This document shows positions 24,701 through 37,344 of a stretch of DNA of 64,000 nucleotides, piece after piece. A program made the position numbers and the translations under genes. How positions within the stretch are numbered: position 1 is the stretch's first letter; the number at the start of each line of letters is the position of its first letter. Where the stretch lies: positions 62,001-126,000 of the forward strand of contig VWPU01014041.1 of the NCBI GenBank assembly GCA_013398955.1, read 5' to 3'. The notes beneath the pieces were generated by a model. It did not search any database. It saw only the letters and a list, made by a program, of their open reading frames with translations, and was not told where the DNA came from. The stretch is from Callaeas wilsoni. Taxonomy: Eukaryota; Chordata; Aves; Passeriformes; Callaeidae.

Positions 24701-27559
24701 CTTTCAAATGTGGAGGACAAGTCACCTGAGTGCAAAAAAAACCCCAAAGAAAACGATGTTTGTTCTTCAGACCATGGTGTCACTCAGCAAAGTTGGTTAC
24801 TTTATTTTTTGAAGTCAAGACCAGTTGAAAGTTCAGATATGCGTTTATCACAGCAATGGAAAACACAAATTGGCTTCGTTTCCTTTTCCTTTCTATGAAG
24901 TCATTACCAAACATATTGGCTTGGAACCCTAGGGATTTGGAAACAGTCAGATTTAGAACAGGAATAAAAATAATAGGATTTTTCAGCAATAAAAGAGTGA
25001 ACTTGAAACTACAAAGGGGAAAAAAAAGAGTGAGAAAGACAAAAAGTGATAGACTTGAGACTGATGACTTTGTAATTGGAAATACTACAGTAAGGAAATT
25101 AACAGACTTGAGAAATGTTTTAGACTCACAGAGAACATTAAAAGTTGATTCCTTTAAGTATGAAAAGGGAAAGACCGAAGCTGTAAAGACTATACATTCA
25201 CATTTTCTTCAGTAGGGAAAGGGTTAAAACACAAGTGACAGTGCAGGGGAAGGAAAACAGGAAAATTACAGCTTTGATCTAGCCTTTTCTTAACTCCAAC
25301 ACAAAACAACTCTGAGACATCTTAAAAAGCTCACTGTGTGGAAAAAGTATATTTTCACTCCTGTTGGCATCTGAGATGCCATTAACCGTGGATTGGCCAC
25401 TGTAACCAAAAGCTTTGGCTCAAGTCTCAGTGGCAGAGAATGCATGTGGGGTGGGCCAACGCAGAGTAGTGGGAATGGCAGTGTCCCCACCCTTCTTACC
25501 ACCCGCATCAGCTAGCCCAGCTCACTGCCAGCACAGAAGGGTGAGCCTTCAGCCTGTCTCTGCCAGCCGTCCCTGACTGCCCCTTGCTTCTTGGGCAGTT
25601 GTTGCTTTTCCAACTGCATGCCGATGAGTGCTTTAGCTTCTGTAAGAGGGAAAAGGTAATATTCCAGGAGACCTGTGCTGCAATATCCTTCCCTGCTCAA
25701 AATATTCAAGAGGAAGCTAGAAATGTTAAGCCATTCCCTAGCCAATAATCTCCTTAAAAAGACATCCTGGATCCAGTTGCTTTATGATGCTTCTGGTAAT
25801 GCACATCAATAGATAGCGATAGAGTTATGTTCCAAACCCTATCCAAAATGGTCCATAATCAATTTTTTTACCTCATAGGAGATTCAAAATTCAATCGTCT
25901 GGAAGCCTAGGCAAGAGAAAGCTATGTTTAAACATCATGCCCTGCATTCCTGCAGAGTATAATACTTTTTAAAAGCTCATTTGACATATAGAAAAACATT
26001 TCACTACCCATAAACACAGTAGCTCTGTGTATAAAAGTGTGGGTAAATTAAACTATCTGAATGAAAGAAGAGCTGAACTATGGGAGCAAAAACAAGCTGA
26101 GTCAAACTGAGCAAAAGTTGAAGCTCCTAGTATCAAATACAAAGAGTGAGGCAAGAAAAATATTTTTCTGAAATATTCGTGTTCTGAAAATATGCTTTAA
26201 GTATGTATAAAAATCCCAGTTTTTCACTTTTATCAGGTCATGACTTAGTCCCTGGATAGGTACATTTTGACCCAATAGCTTTCATTCTGGGATCACGGTC
26301 TAAATGACCTATTTGGATCTTAGATAGAGCAGCTGCTCTGGGGAGTCGCAGACTCTCTGCAGCATCTGTCTTCCTTAATGGAAAGCAACTTCCTATTTGT
26401 TTACCTGCAAAAGGCTGCAAGTGCCATTAAAAGAGTGCTCAGGACAGATTCAGCGTCATGTCCTAAGAAATAAAATTTTCTTTCATGTTTTACATTGGTT
26501 TCAATCAGGAATTTTCAACCTACTTTAATTTTCCTGTATTCCTTGCAACAAAAAATAACAGTAGGACACCTGAAATGTGCCCAGTGTTACTGGAGTTGTG
26601 AAAAAAGGAGATACCCAGCTTACTGAATTATTTCCAAATACTACTGCAGTTCTCTATGCATCTCTAGTATAAAGGGGAAAAAAGTGAAACCTAATCATTA
26701 AAAGAAAACCTGTTTGGATTGTTTGAAGTGTGAAGGTCTTGTGTTTTGTAGTTAGAAATTACACTTCTTTACATGTTTCTTAATCTGATGCAGGTTTTTC
26801 CTTTTCTTTCCCTCTTGCTTTTAATTTGACATGCCAGTCAAAGTTAACATTAGGAAAAAACAGCAAATATAAACCTTGTAATTTATATGCATTCATGTTG
26901 CACACCATAATAGCTCTCATCTTGGCAAAAGTTAGCAGATTGTTCTCTGCTCTCAGGAGGAAATAGCATTCATTTTTGTTTTTAATGGAGCTTTAGGGTT
27001 ATAGTAACTCAAATTAAACTAAATCATCATGAATTATTTCTGAATCCCATGTTATGCGCTCTCTTTTCTTTCCTTCGTTGGTTTGTGAACATGTGAGTTT
27101 CACACACTGGCAACTGGAAACTTGTGCACTAAATAATATACAGCCCCTCAGTTTGAAGAGGAACAGCAACACACCAGACCATTCCTGAAATGCCAGGAGC
27201 CCTGTCCCAGCAACAATGGCACATGGAAGCTCATGTCTGGTGCTGTCCAGGACAATAATGACGTTATGGATGCATAGAACTGTGTCACCACAGGAACAAC
27301 AGCTACAAGCATAAATTCTCATGCACAGGTGCTTCCACCAGAGCACTGCAACTGTACTGGCATTATGTGTCATAAATAGATGAGAACCTAGAAGCAAGCA
27401 TTGGCAGCGTCAATTAATTACTGCTATTTGGCCAAATGTAACGTAAAATTCCAGAAGTATTTTAAAATAGCTTTTCCGCAGTCAGAAGGGCAAGACAATC
27501 AGATCTGCAAATAGAAAATTTCTGGTTATGTTTCTTCATTTATCCAAAACCTGTTTCAG

Positions 27560-27611
27560 TCTGGAATGGGAATGCGTAGATAGCCAAGCCAACTGGTATG
27601 ATAGTGCAAAG
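27560..27611 (+). CDS. Possible 52-bp internal exon, unidentified
   Basis: The left boundary is a good acceptor, pyrimidine-rich and ending CCTGTTTCAG at 27559. The right boundary is CAAAG|GTGAGTAC, a near-consensus donor with GT at 27612-27613. One frame is open across it: one base completing a codon, then 17 codons, LEWECVDSQANWYDSAK. Another frame has a stop at once. The exon would begin in phase 2 and end in phase 0. The case rests on paired splice signals and one open frame over a very short span, so chance is a real alternative. I do not recognise the peptide. Confidence 0.25.
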
Positions 27612-30059
27612 GTGAGTACACCAGCACGAGAAGTTAGTTTTAGCATAAATTTCTGTGACATTACGCATAACCACCAAAACATAAATCTTATTTTAATGTT
27701 TTTCTCAGGAGGTTGGCATCCTTTCTAAGGTATCTTCCTGAAAGATTTGTCTGCACTTGCCCTTGCGCTCCTACAGCTGAGAGATACACAGATTTGCAGT
27801 ACTTTTCAATGAGGTTTGTCAGCTACTCTAATGAGGCAGTAGATTAACTCTACAGCATTATGAAGAGCCACAGAGCCTGATGATATGCCAGATGGCTTTG
27901 GGAAATACTTTTGATCCAGACAATTCATAATTTCTGTATCTTTTTGATACATTTGGTCCAGAACAAAATTTTACTGGACTTGAACAACTGAAATTCCTTT
28001 TTTCCTCTACAGGTCAACCAGTCAGAAAGATTAAATATTTTTTGGACTGTACTTGTTTAGAAATCATAGGAGATTCAAAAGTTCTTCAGATTTTGAAATT
28101 TTGATGTGAGTGATGCAGTGATGTGAAGTCAGTGTCACTTCCATTTTAAATGCTAAACAGCTATTCTAAAGTAGATCACAGGTACTTACAGGTTCACATT
28201 TTGCTACTTGCAGTTTTCTGGCATATTTTGTTCTTGGTTAGGAGCCATCTAGGATGAATAAGGGATAAATAAGTTCTAGGCTATCTACACTTGACAATTT
28301 ATTTTTACTATACATAATTAGCTATGGAAAAAACAACAAAATACATGTAACCAACAGGTTATTTATAGCTGTGGCTTTTCAGCCACTTGGCATTAACTAT
28401 GTGATTAACCACATAGGGATAAGGAAGAACTGTTGGCTTCCTACCAGAAATAAGATTTTCTGCACTCCACATATCTTCTCACACAGAACATAATCTCACC
28501 AAAAGCAGCATAGCTTCAGATAAGGAAAACCCCGGCACTTTGAAAAGCCATCAGGGAGACAAATGCCTCCATACCATGCCCAGCATTGGTAGTTCACAGA
28601 CTAGAATAAAAAATGTAGTTTTGACATCCTTTGGATAAATCTACTGATGTAACTTGACAAAAGGTGCTATTGCTGTGGCAGTGACATGCTTAACTCTCTG
28701 TTTCCCTCCTCTTACCCCTTCTACATAGCTGTATCTTCTGCTGTCTAACAACAGTAGGCTTTTATCTTGCAGGACGTTGTACCTGAGGCCACTTACCTGG
28801 AAAGAAAGAATTACACTGTTCTGCAGGTGCAGGTGCACTGCATGAATTAACAACCACTAGCATCTAACAAAGGCAAGGATACTAAACAAAAAAATTAACC
28901 TTTTGGCTTTCCTTTATGATCTTGTTTCCTGAAAGAAACTAGACCAATGTGATCCTAGACCTAAGAAGGAAAATCAAAATGAGCTTTGGAAATAAAAAAG
29001 ATGTACTCTGCATTTTTTCAGTTTCACTGAAAAACTCTGGAGGTCAATAGCTGCAGATGTAAGATGCTGGAAAAAAGGAATATACAAATCTGAGGGACAT
29101 CCTGAAATGAGGAGGCATGTATAATGGAAACTGCTGTACCATCTGTTTTGGATATATCAGCACCCACTCAGAGTCATTCTTCTCACTTTCTATTCTATTT
29201 CTCCTTTAAGTAGTAAGTCTTATTTCTTCATTGTGCTTCAGTGTCATAACAATGTCTCTCTTTTTCTTTCTGTTCTTTCTCCTTTTTCCTCGCACACTGA
29301 CAAAGGCTTCTTCTTCCCATGATTCCTACTGAGTCTCTTTCCCTATATAATATTTTCTAAGTCCACCCATTTTCCTTTCTACAAAGTTTAATCCTTCCAC
29401 AAAAGATTTAATTACCTAACCCAAGTATCTGAAAGGATGTTCCCACAAGTCAAGATAGTAAAATGCAAGAGTTGGCCCCATTATGTTTATTTTACACTCA
29501 GAGAGGAGAAAGGGAACCTGTATGATAAGAAAATTACAAAAAGGAAAAAAATTAAAACTAACACTTGCAGTGATTTCAGCCCCAGTGGAAAACACACATT
29601 TATTGGGAAGAATTCTCAGCAGTAATGCTGGAAATCTAACATTTTCTAGTTCAATTACAACATCGGATCCTAGATATTGGTAAGAGGCTTGTTTCTCAGA
29701 ACTTTGATACTGAATCAATACTGTGCTAACTTGTGATGCATTAAAACAGTGCAGGAGGTGTCCAAATGTTATTAATAGTTTCATAGCCTTCCCATCTATT
29801 CTGCCAGACATACTTAGTTATTGTCAAAATTACTGTTTTATTGAAATAAAAACAAGCACGTTATGGACTTACACGAAGTTGCGCTTTGAAAGACAGCCTA
29901 ACGAATTCCAGGGAGTCTGACTGCGCACTCAGTGTTTTTTCCTTCTCTCTGCACCGTGATCACAGAAATCCGAAGGCTTCACTTTACCTGTGGCCTGCTT
30001 TTGAACAACAGGAATGATGGTGACGCCAAAACCACCACCATATTTTGGGCCTGGTGCAG

Positions 30060-30219
30060 ACTCAGCGACATTTAAGATCCAAGTACTTGGCTGAGCCCCC
30101 AGATATGACAGGCAAGCACTTCCAAATGGGATTAACCTTCTCCCACTTCAGAGGTCCGCAGCGGAGGTCTTTACATCCCATCTGTTGGTACAGACTCCCT
30201 TTCTACTCAATGCAGAAAG
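30060..30219 (+). other. Exon-like segment with strong donor, unidentified
   Basis: The right edge AGAAAG|GTAAGCAC (GT at 30220-30221) is a strong donor. Two acceptors are possible: GGCCTGGTGCAG ending at 30059, or a better pyrimidine tract (CCTTCTCTCTGC...ATCACAG) ending at 29965. From 30060 one frame is open for 53 codons plus one base (phase 0 to phase 1). From 29966 all three frames hit stops, so the longer version would be a non-coding or UTR exon. The segment is richer in GC than its flanks. The peptide (for example DMTGKHFQMGLTFSHFRG) is not recognised. Confidence 0.25.
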
Positions 30220-32582
30220 GTAAGCACTTGAGGCGTGCTTACAATTCACCTTCTGTGCCTTAAAAGAGGAAAAAGAGTACTAAGAATCACCTGATTTTTA
30301 TCATAGACCTGCAAAGCCAATCAGATGGAGATATGGGCACTATTGATTCCTGCATTTGGACAAACAACTCCCAGCCATGGTGTATAAACTGAGTAATACG
30401 GATGGTCTCTTCAGCCTTGTGTCCTGGAGCTATTCCATTGCCATTCATCCTCCGAGAAGCCCTATATGATGACTTTTATATTTTCTTTTCTTTCATCAGT
30501 GTTTTTACTGCTGCTTGGTTGGACTGAATTTCCATGCTGCTTTTGCATTTAGCCAGTTCTTGTATCTAACTTACTTCCCTTTTCATGTCTTCTAATTGAT
30601 AATTTCCAGTTTCATAGAAGGACACTATTGTTATAAGTCTCTTGATGGTTAGGTAATCAAAAAATCCCATGTCACATTTCTTCTTTTAAAAACTTGACCT
30701 ATGTTTCCCTGTCTATTCACACAGTCATAGACTCTGTTAGGAGCCTCCAACACTATAAATTAGAGTTTACTGGGATGACTGAGAACTTTTCAGTTTATTT
30801 TTATGAAATGGATTATTCTCAGCTGGGACCTAGATGTTGACCTCATTGATTTTTTTTCCTCCACATAGGCCACTAATGCAGCACTGGAATGTATCATATT
30901 TGACTGGACACAATCAAAGCTGCTGAACTTGCCTATAACCACTTTTGTGTGTAGTTCTATTAGGCTGAGACTCCCTGATGCATGTGACAAAGTTTCTTTC
31001 CATGTTGGTGGAACAAAAGGATGAAAATTTCAGAATATTTGGCCAATCATAGGCTTAGAGGAAGGAATTTTATAATGTAAATACCGATCCAAGCAGAAAT
31101 CATTGATTTTTGAGGAAGAAAGAACTATATAACCTTCATATGGTTAAAAGAAATCAGAACCAATTACTCATTTTTCTCCTCTCCAAAGAATTAATAGTTG
31201 ACTACCATTTCCTTCTTTAGGACTAGTGCTGATGAAATTGCATATTTAAATCTAACCTATTAGTGTTTGCAAAAATGACACTCCGTTAAGAAATAAATTA
31301 ATCATTCATCTATGATGGTCACAAAAAGCAGTGAGGTTTTTCTTCTCCTTCTTTCTTCCTTTCTTAATCCTTGGATTTCACCTATAGCCTGCATGCAAGT
31401 AATGCACATTAGTCAATTAATAAGCTGTTAAATGACAACAGTTCCAGGCAATTTAATTACTGTTGGTAAAATAAGAAATGAGTTATTGCATGTCAGTAAC
31501 TAATTTCAGCTCCTTTCCTTGGAACAAATCAACTTTGAATATGATGGCTTATTTAGAAAAAAAAAACAATTTCTTCCTAGAAAATGCAAACTACTGAGTC
31601 ATTTTTTCGAAAAAAAATGTAAACGCCTCTTCAAAATCTTTTACCCTTTGCTCCTAGTGCCAGGCAAAGTTTATTTTAAAAAAGCATATTACTGTTTCTG
31701 CGAGTAAATATACTAAAAAATAGAGTATGAGCATTAAAAAAAAAAAGGCAACTCAGAATCCTCTTCCCTCTATTTCAGCCCTTCTCATTCTGTATGTTTA
31801 TATAAGTATATTAAGATGAATGAACTTCAACCATCCACTGAAATACATACCTCTATAGTAAAACAGTCTTATTTGCTGTAGCTGAGGATTTTCACAAGAG
31901 ATAGCAGTGGCAATCGTGCATTAGTTTTCTTTTCTGAAATAGAAAGAAATCATTTAATATGGATAATAATATCTAGCAGAACAATTTATAATCCTACATT
32001 TTAATAACTCCCTATAATAAAAGGACATATCCAAAACATGGTAGTAGGTGCTAGTCTCAAAAGACATCAGCATGGTTTACAACTTCTTCTGGAGGACAAA
32101 GAGGAGGCACCTATTTAGAAAAATCTCATATTAATGTTGGTACTTAATACCAGAAGGAATTCAGCAGTACCCCAGTGGCTCCACCTCCCTCGCGCAGGTT
32201 CTGTGACATTTCTGGAGTGAGTTGACTCCACCACAACTCTATGACTAGAAGACAGCTTTTTCAGAAAGTTTATTTCACTGTGACATTTTTTACAGTGAAG
32301 GAAGCAACTGTTAATGCAAAGAGCTCTAATAAAATTTCGTTTTTCTATCCTTGAATATTTATGGACTGCTGAGCAAATTACTAACAGGCTTTTGAATGAG
32401 TGCCTAGATGGAAAGCGAGGAAAATCACTGGAAATGTTTTGGGCTTTTTTTTCATCCACAGCCTATTTAACACCTTCTCACTGCTGGGGCTTGGTGCTTG
32501 ACTGAGGGCTCCTCACCAAAATTAAGGATAGTACAGATGGAGTTCATACAAGCATTAGTCAATGCAAAGATTGCCACAAATA

Positions 32583-32607
32583 AAACAAACAAACAAAGAA
32601 AAAAAAA
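32583..32607. repeat. (CAAA)n/A-rich simple repeat
   Basis: AAACAAACAAACAAAG runs into an A9 tract. Confidence 0.85.
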
Positions 32608-33397
32608 GTGGCACCACCAGGCACCTTTGCATTTGCAAAATCTTCCAAAAAATACTCTTTGTTAAACAGAAGATGCACCAGTTTCTTGAACGCTTAGTAA
32701 GAGTTACATGATAATCAAACTGCAGCAGTTCTTATAGAATCAAGTCAAGGGAGTAAAAGGAAATCAGTTTTATATCAAAGGTCAAAAATTGAGCTAGTCT
32801 AAAGCTCTCAAACAAAACAGTTTTCACTTGAAAATCACCTGTGCAAGAGAGCTGCTTAAGCTTAATTATAAATTCAAAGCTCTAAAAGAAGTAAAGCAAA
32901 CAAAAGTAGCCCTTACACCCATATATTCCTAGAAATTTTCGTATTTACAAACTATTTTTAAAATTATTTTTCCAGATATCATAGACCTCAGTGTGTCCAA
33001 AATGCTTACTGCATTCACCTCTATAGGCTAAAGTCCAGTGCATATTAGGGGAGTTGAAACATCCCTTTTGTCTGGCCTCAAAAGCCATAAAATACTAGAA
33101 AAAGGGTTAGCTAAGAATCCCCATTTTCATTCTCCCCATCAAGTACCAGTGTGATAATATGTATGAATCCTTTAATAGTGAAATTGAATTTAACTCCCAA
33201 ATGGAGCAACACAGATCTGAGAACTAACACAGATCAAGATATGAATGACTGACTGTGTGAGAGCATCAGACATTTCCCAAATGGTCAGCAATGAGATCCT
33301 CACCTCTTCTCTGTGTCCTCTACTGGAAAGACACTTCTTAAAACTGAAAGATCTGCAAATATGTCCTCTTGTGCCTCTGGCCTCTGCACTGACAGAA

Positions 33398-33717
33398 GGG
33401 GGAAGCAGAGGGGCAGACACTGATCTCTTCCCTGTGTTGCCCAGTGTCAGAACCTGAGGGAACGGCCTAAGTTGTGTCAGGGCAGGTTTAGGTTGGATAT
33501 CAGGAAAAGGTTCTTCACCCAGAAGGTGGCTGGGTGCTGGAACAGGCTCCTCAGGGAAGTGGTCACAGCATCAGCCTGCCAGAGTTCAGGAAGTGTTTAG
33601 ACAACTCTCTGAGGGACATGGTGTGACTCTTGGGGTGTTCTGTGCAGGACTGGGAGTTGGACTTGATGATCCTTGTGGGTCCCTTCCAACTCAGCATAAT
33701 CTGTGACTCTATGAAGC
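33398..33717 (+). mobile_element. CR1 LINE 3' end (CR1-X-like tail), 5'-truncated
   Basis: The segment reads like the CR1 end of ORF2 and 3' UTR in the sense direction: GAGGGAACGGCC, TTTAGGTTGGATATCAGGAA, TTCTTCACCCAGAAGGTGG, GGAACAGGCTCCTCAGGGAA, GGGACATGGTGTGACTCTTG, then the tail GAGTTGGACTTGATGATCC and GGGTCCCTTCCAACTCAG, ending ATCTGTGACTCTATGA. The tail resembles that of the SINE at 2315-2382, consistent with the SINE borrowing a CR1 3' end. The left limit is approximate; homology seems to begin near GAGGGGCAGACACTGATCTC. Confidence 0.93.
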
Positions 33718-34418
33718 CCCAGCATCTCTAGAAACTTCAGAGAAACCAGCTACACCAAGATGGAAGAGAATCTCTAGACTTTACTCAGACAAAAACACTG
33801 GAGACTATTATGAGAAGGTCTGACCTTTAATCCCCTGTTTCACTGTCCATTTCTCAGAGTCTGGGCTTTTCTTCATTACATGCCTCTCTACATATTTTAT
33901 TGCTGTAGCAACCACCTGTTGTAGACTACCTATGAAGCACTGCCTCGTCCTGCAACTCTGACGGAACTGCTCCACTGTATAGCAAATCACGTCTTACTCA
34001 AACCCAAGAAATTTTGTTTCTGCTTTTATACTTATTTTACTGTACTCTTTATTACTATACTATCCTGTACAAGTATGTTGCCACTCTTTTAAATGAAAAT
34101 TAATACACAGAAAATTATGCCACTCTAATAAATGAAACTTAAGTGCACAGAAAGAATTAAACTCATGCTTATCAGTAATTACTGTTCATATATGACAGAT
34201 ATCAATAGTAGTTTGCTGCAGATAAAATCTAAGCAATCTAGCTAAAAATAGATATTAAAATTGTGAGAGTGATCCAAAGACTCGCCAGAACAGATATTTC
34301 CTAGAATAAACCCGACAATCATCTGCAGTATAAGAGTGCCAACAGCTTAATAATTAGGAGCATTTTTGGGTACAGAATTACTTCACTCATAAAACAGTCT
34401 GCACTTCGTCTCTGCAGC

Positions 34419-34457
34419 TCCTTGGTGGTTCATTCCTTGGTGGTTCATTCCTTGGTG
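34419..34457. repeat. 15-bp tandem repeat, about 2.6 units
   Basis: Two exact units TCCTTGGTGGTTCAT (34419-34433, 34434-34448) are followed by a partial third, TCCTTGGTG. The identity of the units suggests a recent expansion. Confidence 0.92.
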
Positions 34458-37074
34458 TAACAATCCACCGGCTGCTCTCTAAACACACATACAAGACACA
34501 CAAGAAATACTTTGCCTGGACAGGAGTTATTGTATTTCCGTTCATGACTCTGTGGACGTGAATAGTCCTAGTTTAGATGCACAGTGAAGCAAATAAATCT
34601 GATGTGTTAGGATTCACCAGTCATAACGAGAGGTGCATAATAAACAAGTCAGCTCCAGAAAGATCCACTTTGTTGTGCAAGTGCAGTGACAGTCTGGTGC
34701 ATGCAGTTCATCACTCAGTGCTTTCTAAGACAGGGCAAAAGGCTGTTCTGCACGGAGTTCATGCACATTAGCTATAACCAGCCTGCTACAGTTATGTCCA
34801 AAATACTCGGCAGTAGCACAGAGAGAATCATCCTGCCTGTCAGAGCAGAGTACTTGAAAATACTCCAAACATCTGAAGTCCTGAGGCACAGATTAATCCC
34901 AGGGCCAGGCAACAGGAACTGGTGGTCTATTGCTTAAAGCTCATAGAATTCATCAACTACACAAATGCATTTGCAGGTAACAGGACCCTCCACCATCATA
35001 ACACAGAGTGTCACCATGGTCACTGTATAGTCAAAAGTACTGGGTTTGCTCTTTTCCAGTCATACAGATTACTGATGGCTATCCATATAAAAAGCACAAG
35101 GACATTTTAATGTTTATGGCAAAGAATAATTGGATCTGCAAACTTTCTGCAATAACATAAGATCTTAAAAATTCACATATTCCTTTGTAAGCAGAAGAAA
35201 AGAAATCCATCTCTCCTTCATCCTGTCTATATTTAAGTCATGTCTAATGCAATTACTTGGGACACAAACATTCCTCATTAATACCCAACAACTCCAAGAT
35301 TTGCAGCCCCATTTATGAGCATATGCTTTGCCAGAGACAACCTTACTGCATTTTTTTAACTCTTACAGCTGCAGATAGACACCAAGAAGGAAATTACTTT
35401 CATGGTATGCTCTGAAGAGTTTTGCCTTTTAACTCTTCCATAAAGAAGCAAGAGCTTCTTTAAGTATGCTTTACTAATGAGCTGGATGATACCCTTCAAA
35501 TCAGAAAGAAGAGTTCACACAACCTATGGTATAGTTACATCTCTATTACTTAAGAATACACTTTCACTTGCATAGCAGTTGCCTTGTGTTGGCAAGTCTC
35601 CATATATTCACAGGGCAAATGTAATTTGTTGCAAAAGCAATAATAAAGCGGCAGAGCAGAGGTAATAACAGGAAAAGTATAGTCAGACCTACAGTTTCTG
35701 CCACAATGCATTGTCTACGGATTAAAAACTAGTTAGTAATAAATAAAAACATCCAAAGGGTTTCATAAGGCTGAGTAGCATCTAGAGAACAGAAACAAGA
35801 AATGTTGTATGAACTACCACAGAAGAATATTTCAGAAAGCCTCTTGTCGCAGGCACTGTCCAGTACCTTTCCTCTCCTCTCACAAAATGCCTCATAATAG
35901 AAAGGACAGGAACAAATAGTGCCTCAGGACACAGATTACCCGCTATGTGCTATTTCAGGTAATAGGGCGCAGGATTTCACAGGAACATTAGCAAGTGCAA
36001 TTTCCATCCTAGAACGGACTTTGCACCCAAAAGGCAGGACATGAAATTTTAGGAAGTACCTGATTATCACTGTTCTTGGAAAATCCAGTTGAGCAATGGC
36101 TAAGCATATATAGAAACCCCTCTTTAGATGTCTGACCCCTCATCCTTTTTTCTAGTTATCAATAGTCGTAAAGAATTATTACGTCAGAATGATTTCAATA
36201 TCAGACTATTAAAAAAAAGTCTATCAGGCATTTTATAATGCAAATATGTCTTTTTAGGACTTGCAGAGGGAATGAATCCAGGAGTTATTGTCCATTCATC
36301 CTTTGACCTCTCATTTTCCAAAGCCTCTGGCACATCTACCATTTTCCTTATGCATGAGCTATTAAAGGAGCAGACTTCAGAACTGCTTTCCAAGGAAACT
36401 CACATTCAATCCCTCACTTGTAATAGAGATTTACAGTTTAGTTATCTATTGTGAATAATTAGTCTCCTAGAAATTGCTTTGGTAACATTTAACGTGACAC
36501 GGGTTCTCTGCTCTGCTCTCCTCCCATATTTCAACATTTTATATTGTAGCTCCCTTTTGACAATCCCTATTAACCAAACCTTCCAGGCCTTACTGAAAAT
36601 GTCAGGCTATAGAAAACAGATAAGAATTGTCATTCTGCAGTGCCAGCAGAGGCCTTCTGACTTGAATCTGGCAATGCTTTACTAAAAATATAACTCACAG
36701 GGCAAAAGAAGAAACAGCATCAATTGCTAGGGCAATGGAAAAGTGAACACGGCAGGATGTTTTACAGTTTGATGTGTTCTGTAGTTAGCTGCTATCTTCT
36801 TTTCCTCTGAAAACCTACTGAAATTACAATCTTCAAACAAGGCAATGATGAATTGAGTAAGATTAGAGAAGTGTCTGGGTTGCAATGCTGTGACCCAGCA
36901 TTTCAAAACATATTTGATCTCAGAACCAGTTGCTAAACAAGCAATTTTAAGAAGCATATCCAAATTCCAGTGGCTTTATATTCAGAAATGGTTTTCATTT
37001 TGTTGATAACCAAGACAAAGTAGAGAATGTGGATGCATTTTGTGTATATAGTCTCATTTCAGTATTTTAAGGAC

Positions 37075-37344
37075 TCAGTATCTAAAGGCTAGAAGATTTT
37101 TTTTCCTGTAATTTGAAAATTTGTGATCCTTTGAGGAAAGAAAAATGCATTTTCTTCTTGCAGATGAAGAATCAAAATTTATCATTTTTGCCATTTGCAG
37201 CAGCTGCTTCACGTCATTCTGCTCATAAGACCAGATTTTGGAAATAGAGCTCCTGGACACATTGTTGCCTGTAGGGATGTCTGACACTGACGTCCTGGAC
37301 AGCAGTGGCCTCTTGCTTTGACTTCCAGAGTTTAGGCATTTCAA
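37075..37344 (-). other. 89-codon minus-strand open frame, status unknown
   Basis: The frame is open from just after an in-frame TAG near 37359 to a TGA below 37075. Its composition is balanced and hydrophilic, with segments such as SVSDIPTGNNVSRSSISKIW and YEQNDVKQLLQMAKMINF, more protein-like than most frames here. No convincing acceptor and donor pair flanks it, and the first usable ATG comes only a few codons in. It could be a relic of a gene copy, part of an unspliced transcript, or chance. I recognise no family. Confidence 0.2.

Larger units (their letters stand above)
11673..27559. other. Long unique non-coding stretch
   Basis: About 16 kb with no recognisable transposon and no exon with paired strong splice signals. 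It holds a G8AGGGG tract (14209-14221), a homopurine tract (19970) and a CA/TA microsatellite (21735). Open frames up to about 127 codons (for example minus strand near 27.0-27.4 kb) have no family resemblance that I can see. Scarcity of repeats over this length is normal for bird DNA. Confidence 0.55.
27612..33397. other. Mostly unique non-coding DNA
   Basis: Contains one exon-like segment (30060-30219) and a CAAA-type simple repeat (32583-32607). Nothing else is recognised. Open frames such as minus 29416-29811 are AT-rich with no family resemblance. Confidence 0.55.

Noticed and set aside
24856..25215. 119-codon plus-strand open frame, Lys-rich
   Set aside because: Its composition simply reflects A-rich DNA; no splice sites or family resemblance.
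27014..27397. Cys-rich 127-codon minus-strand frame
   Set aside because: Cysteines are irregularly spaced, no signal peptide or splice context is clear, and no family is recognised.
29416..29811. 131-codon minus-strand open frame
   Set aside because: Hydrophobic composition reflects T-rich DNA; no start context, splice sites or recognised motif.
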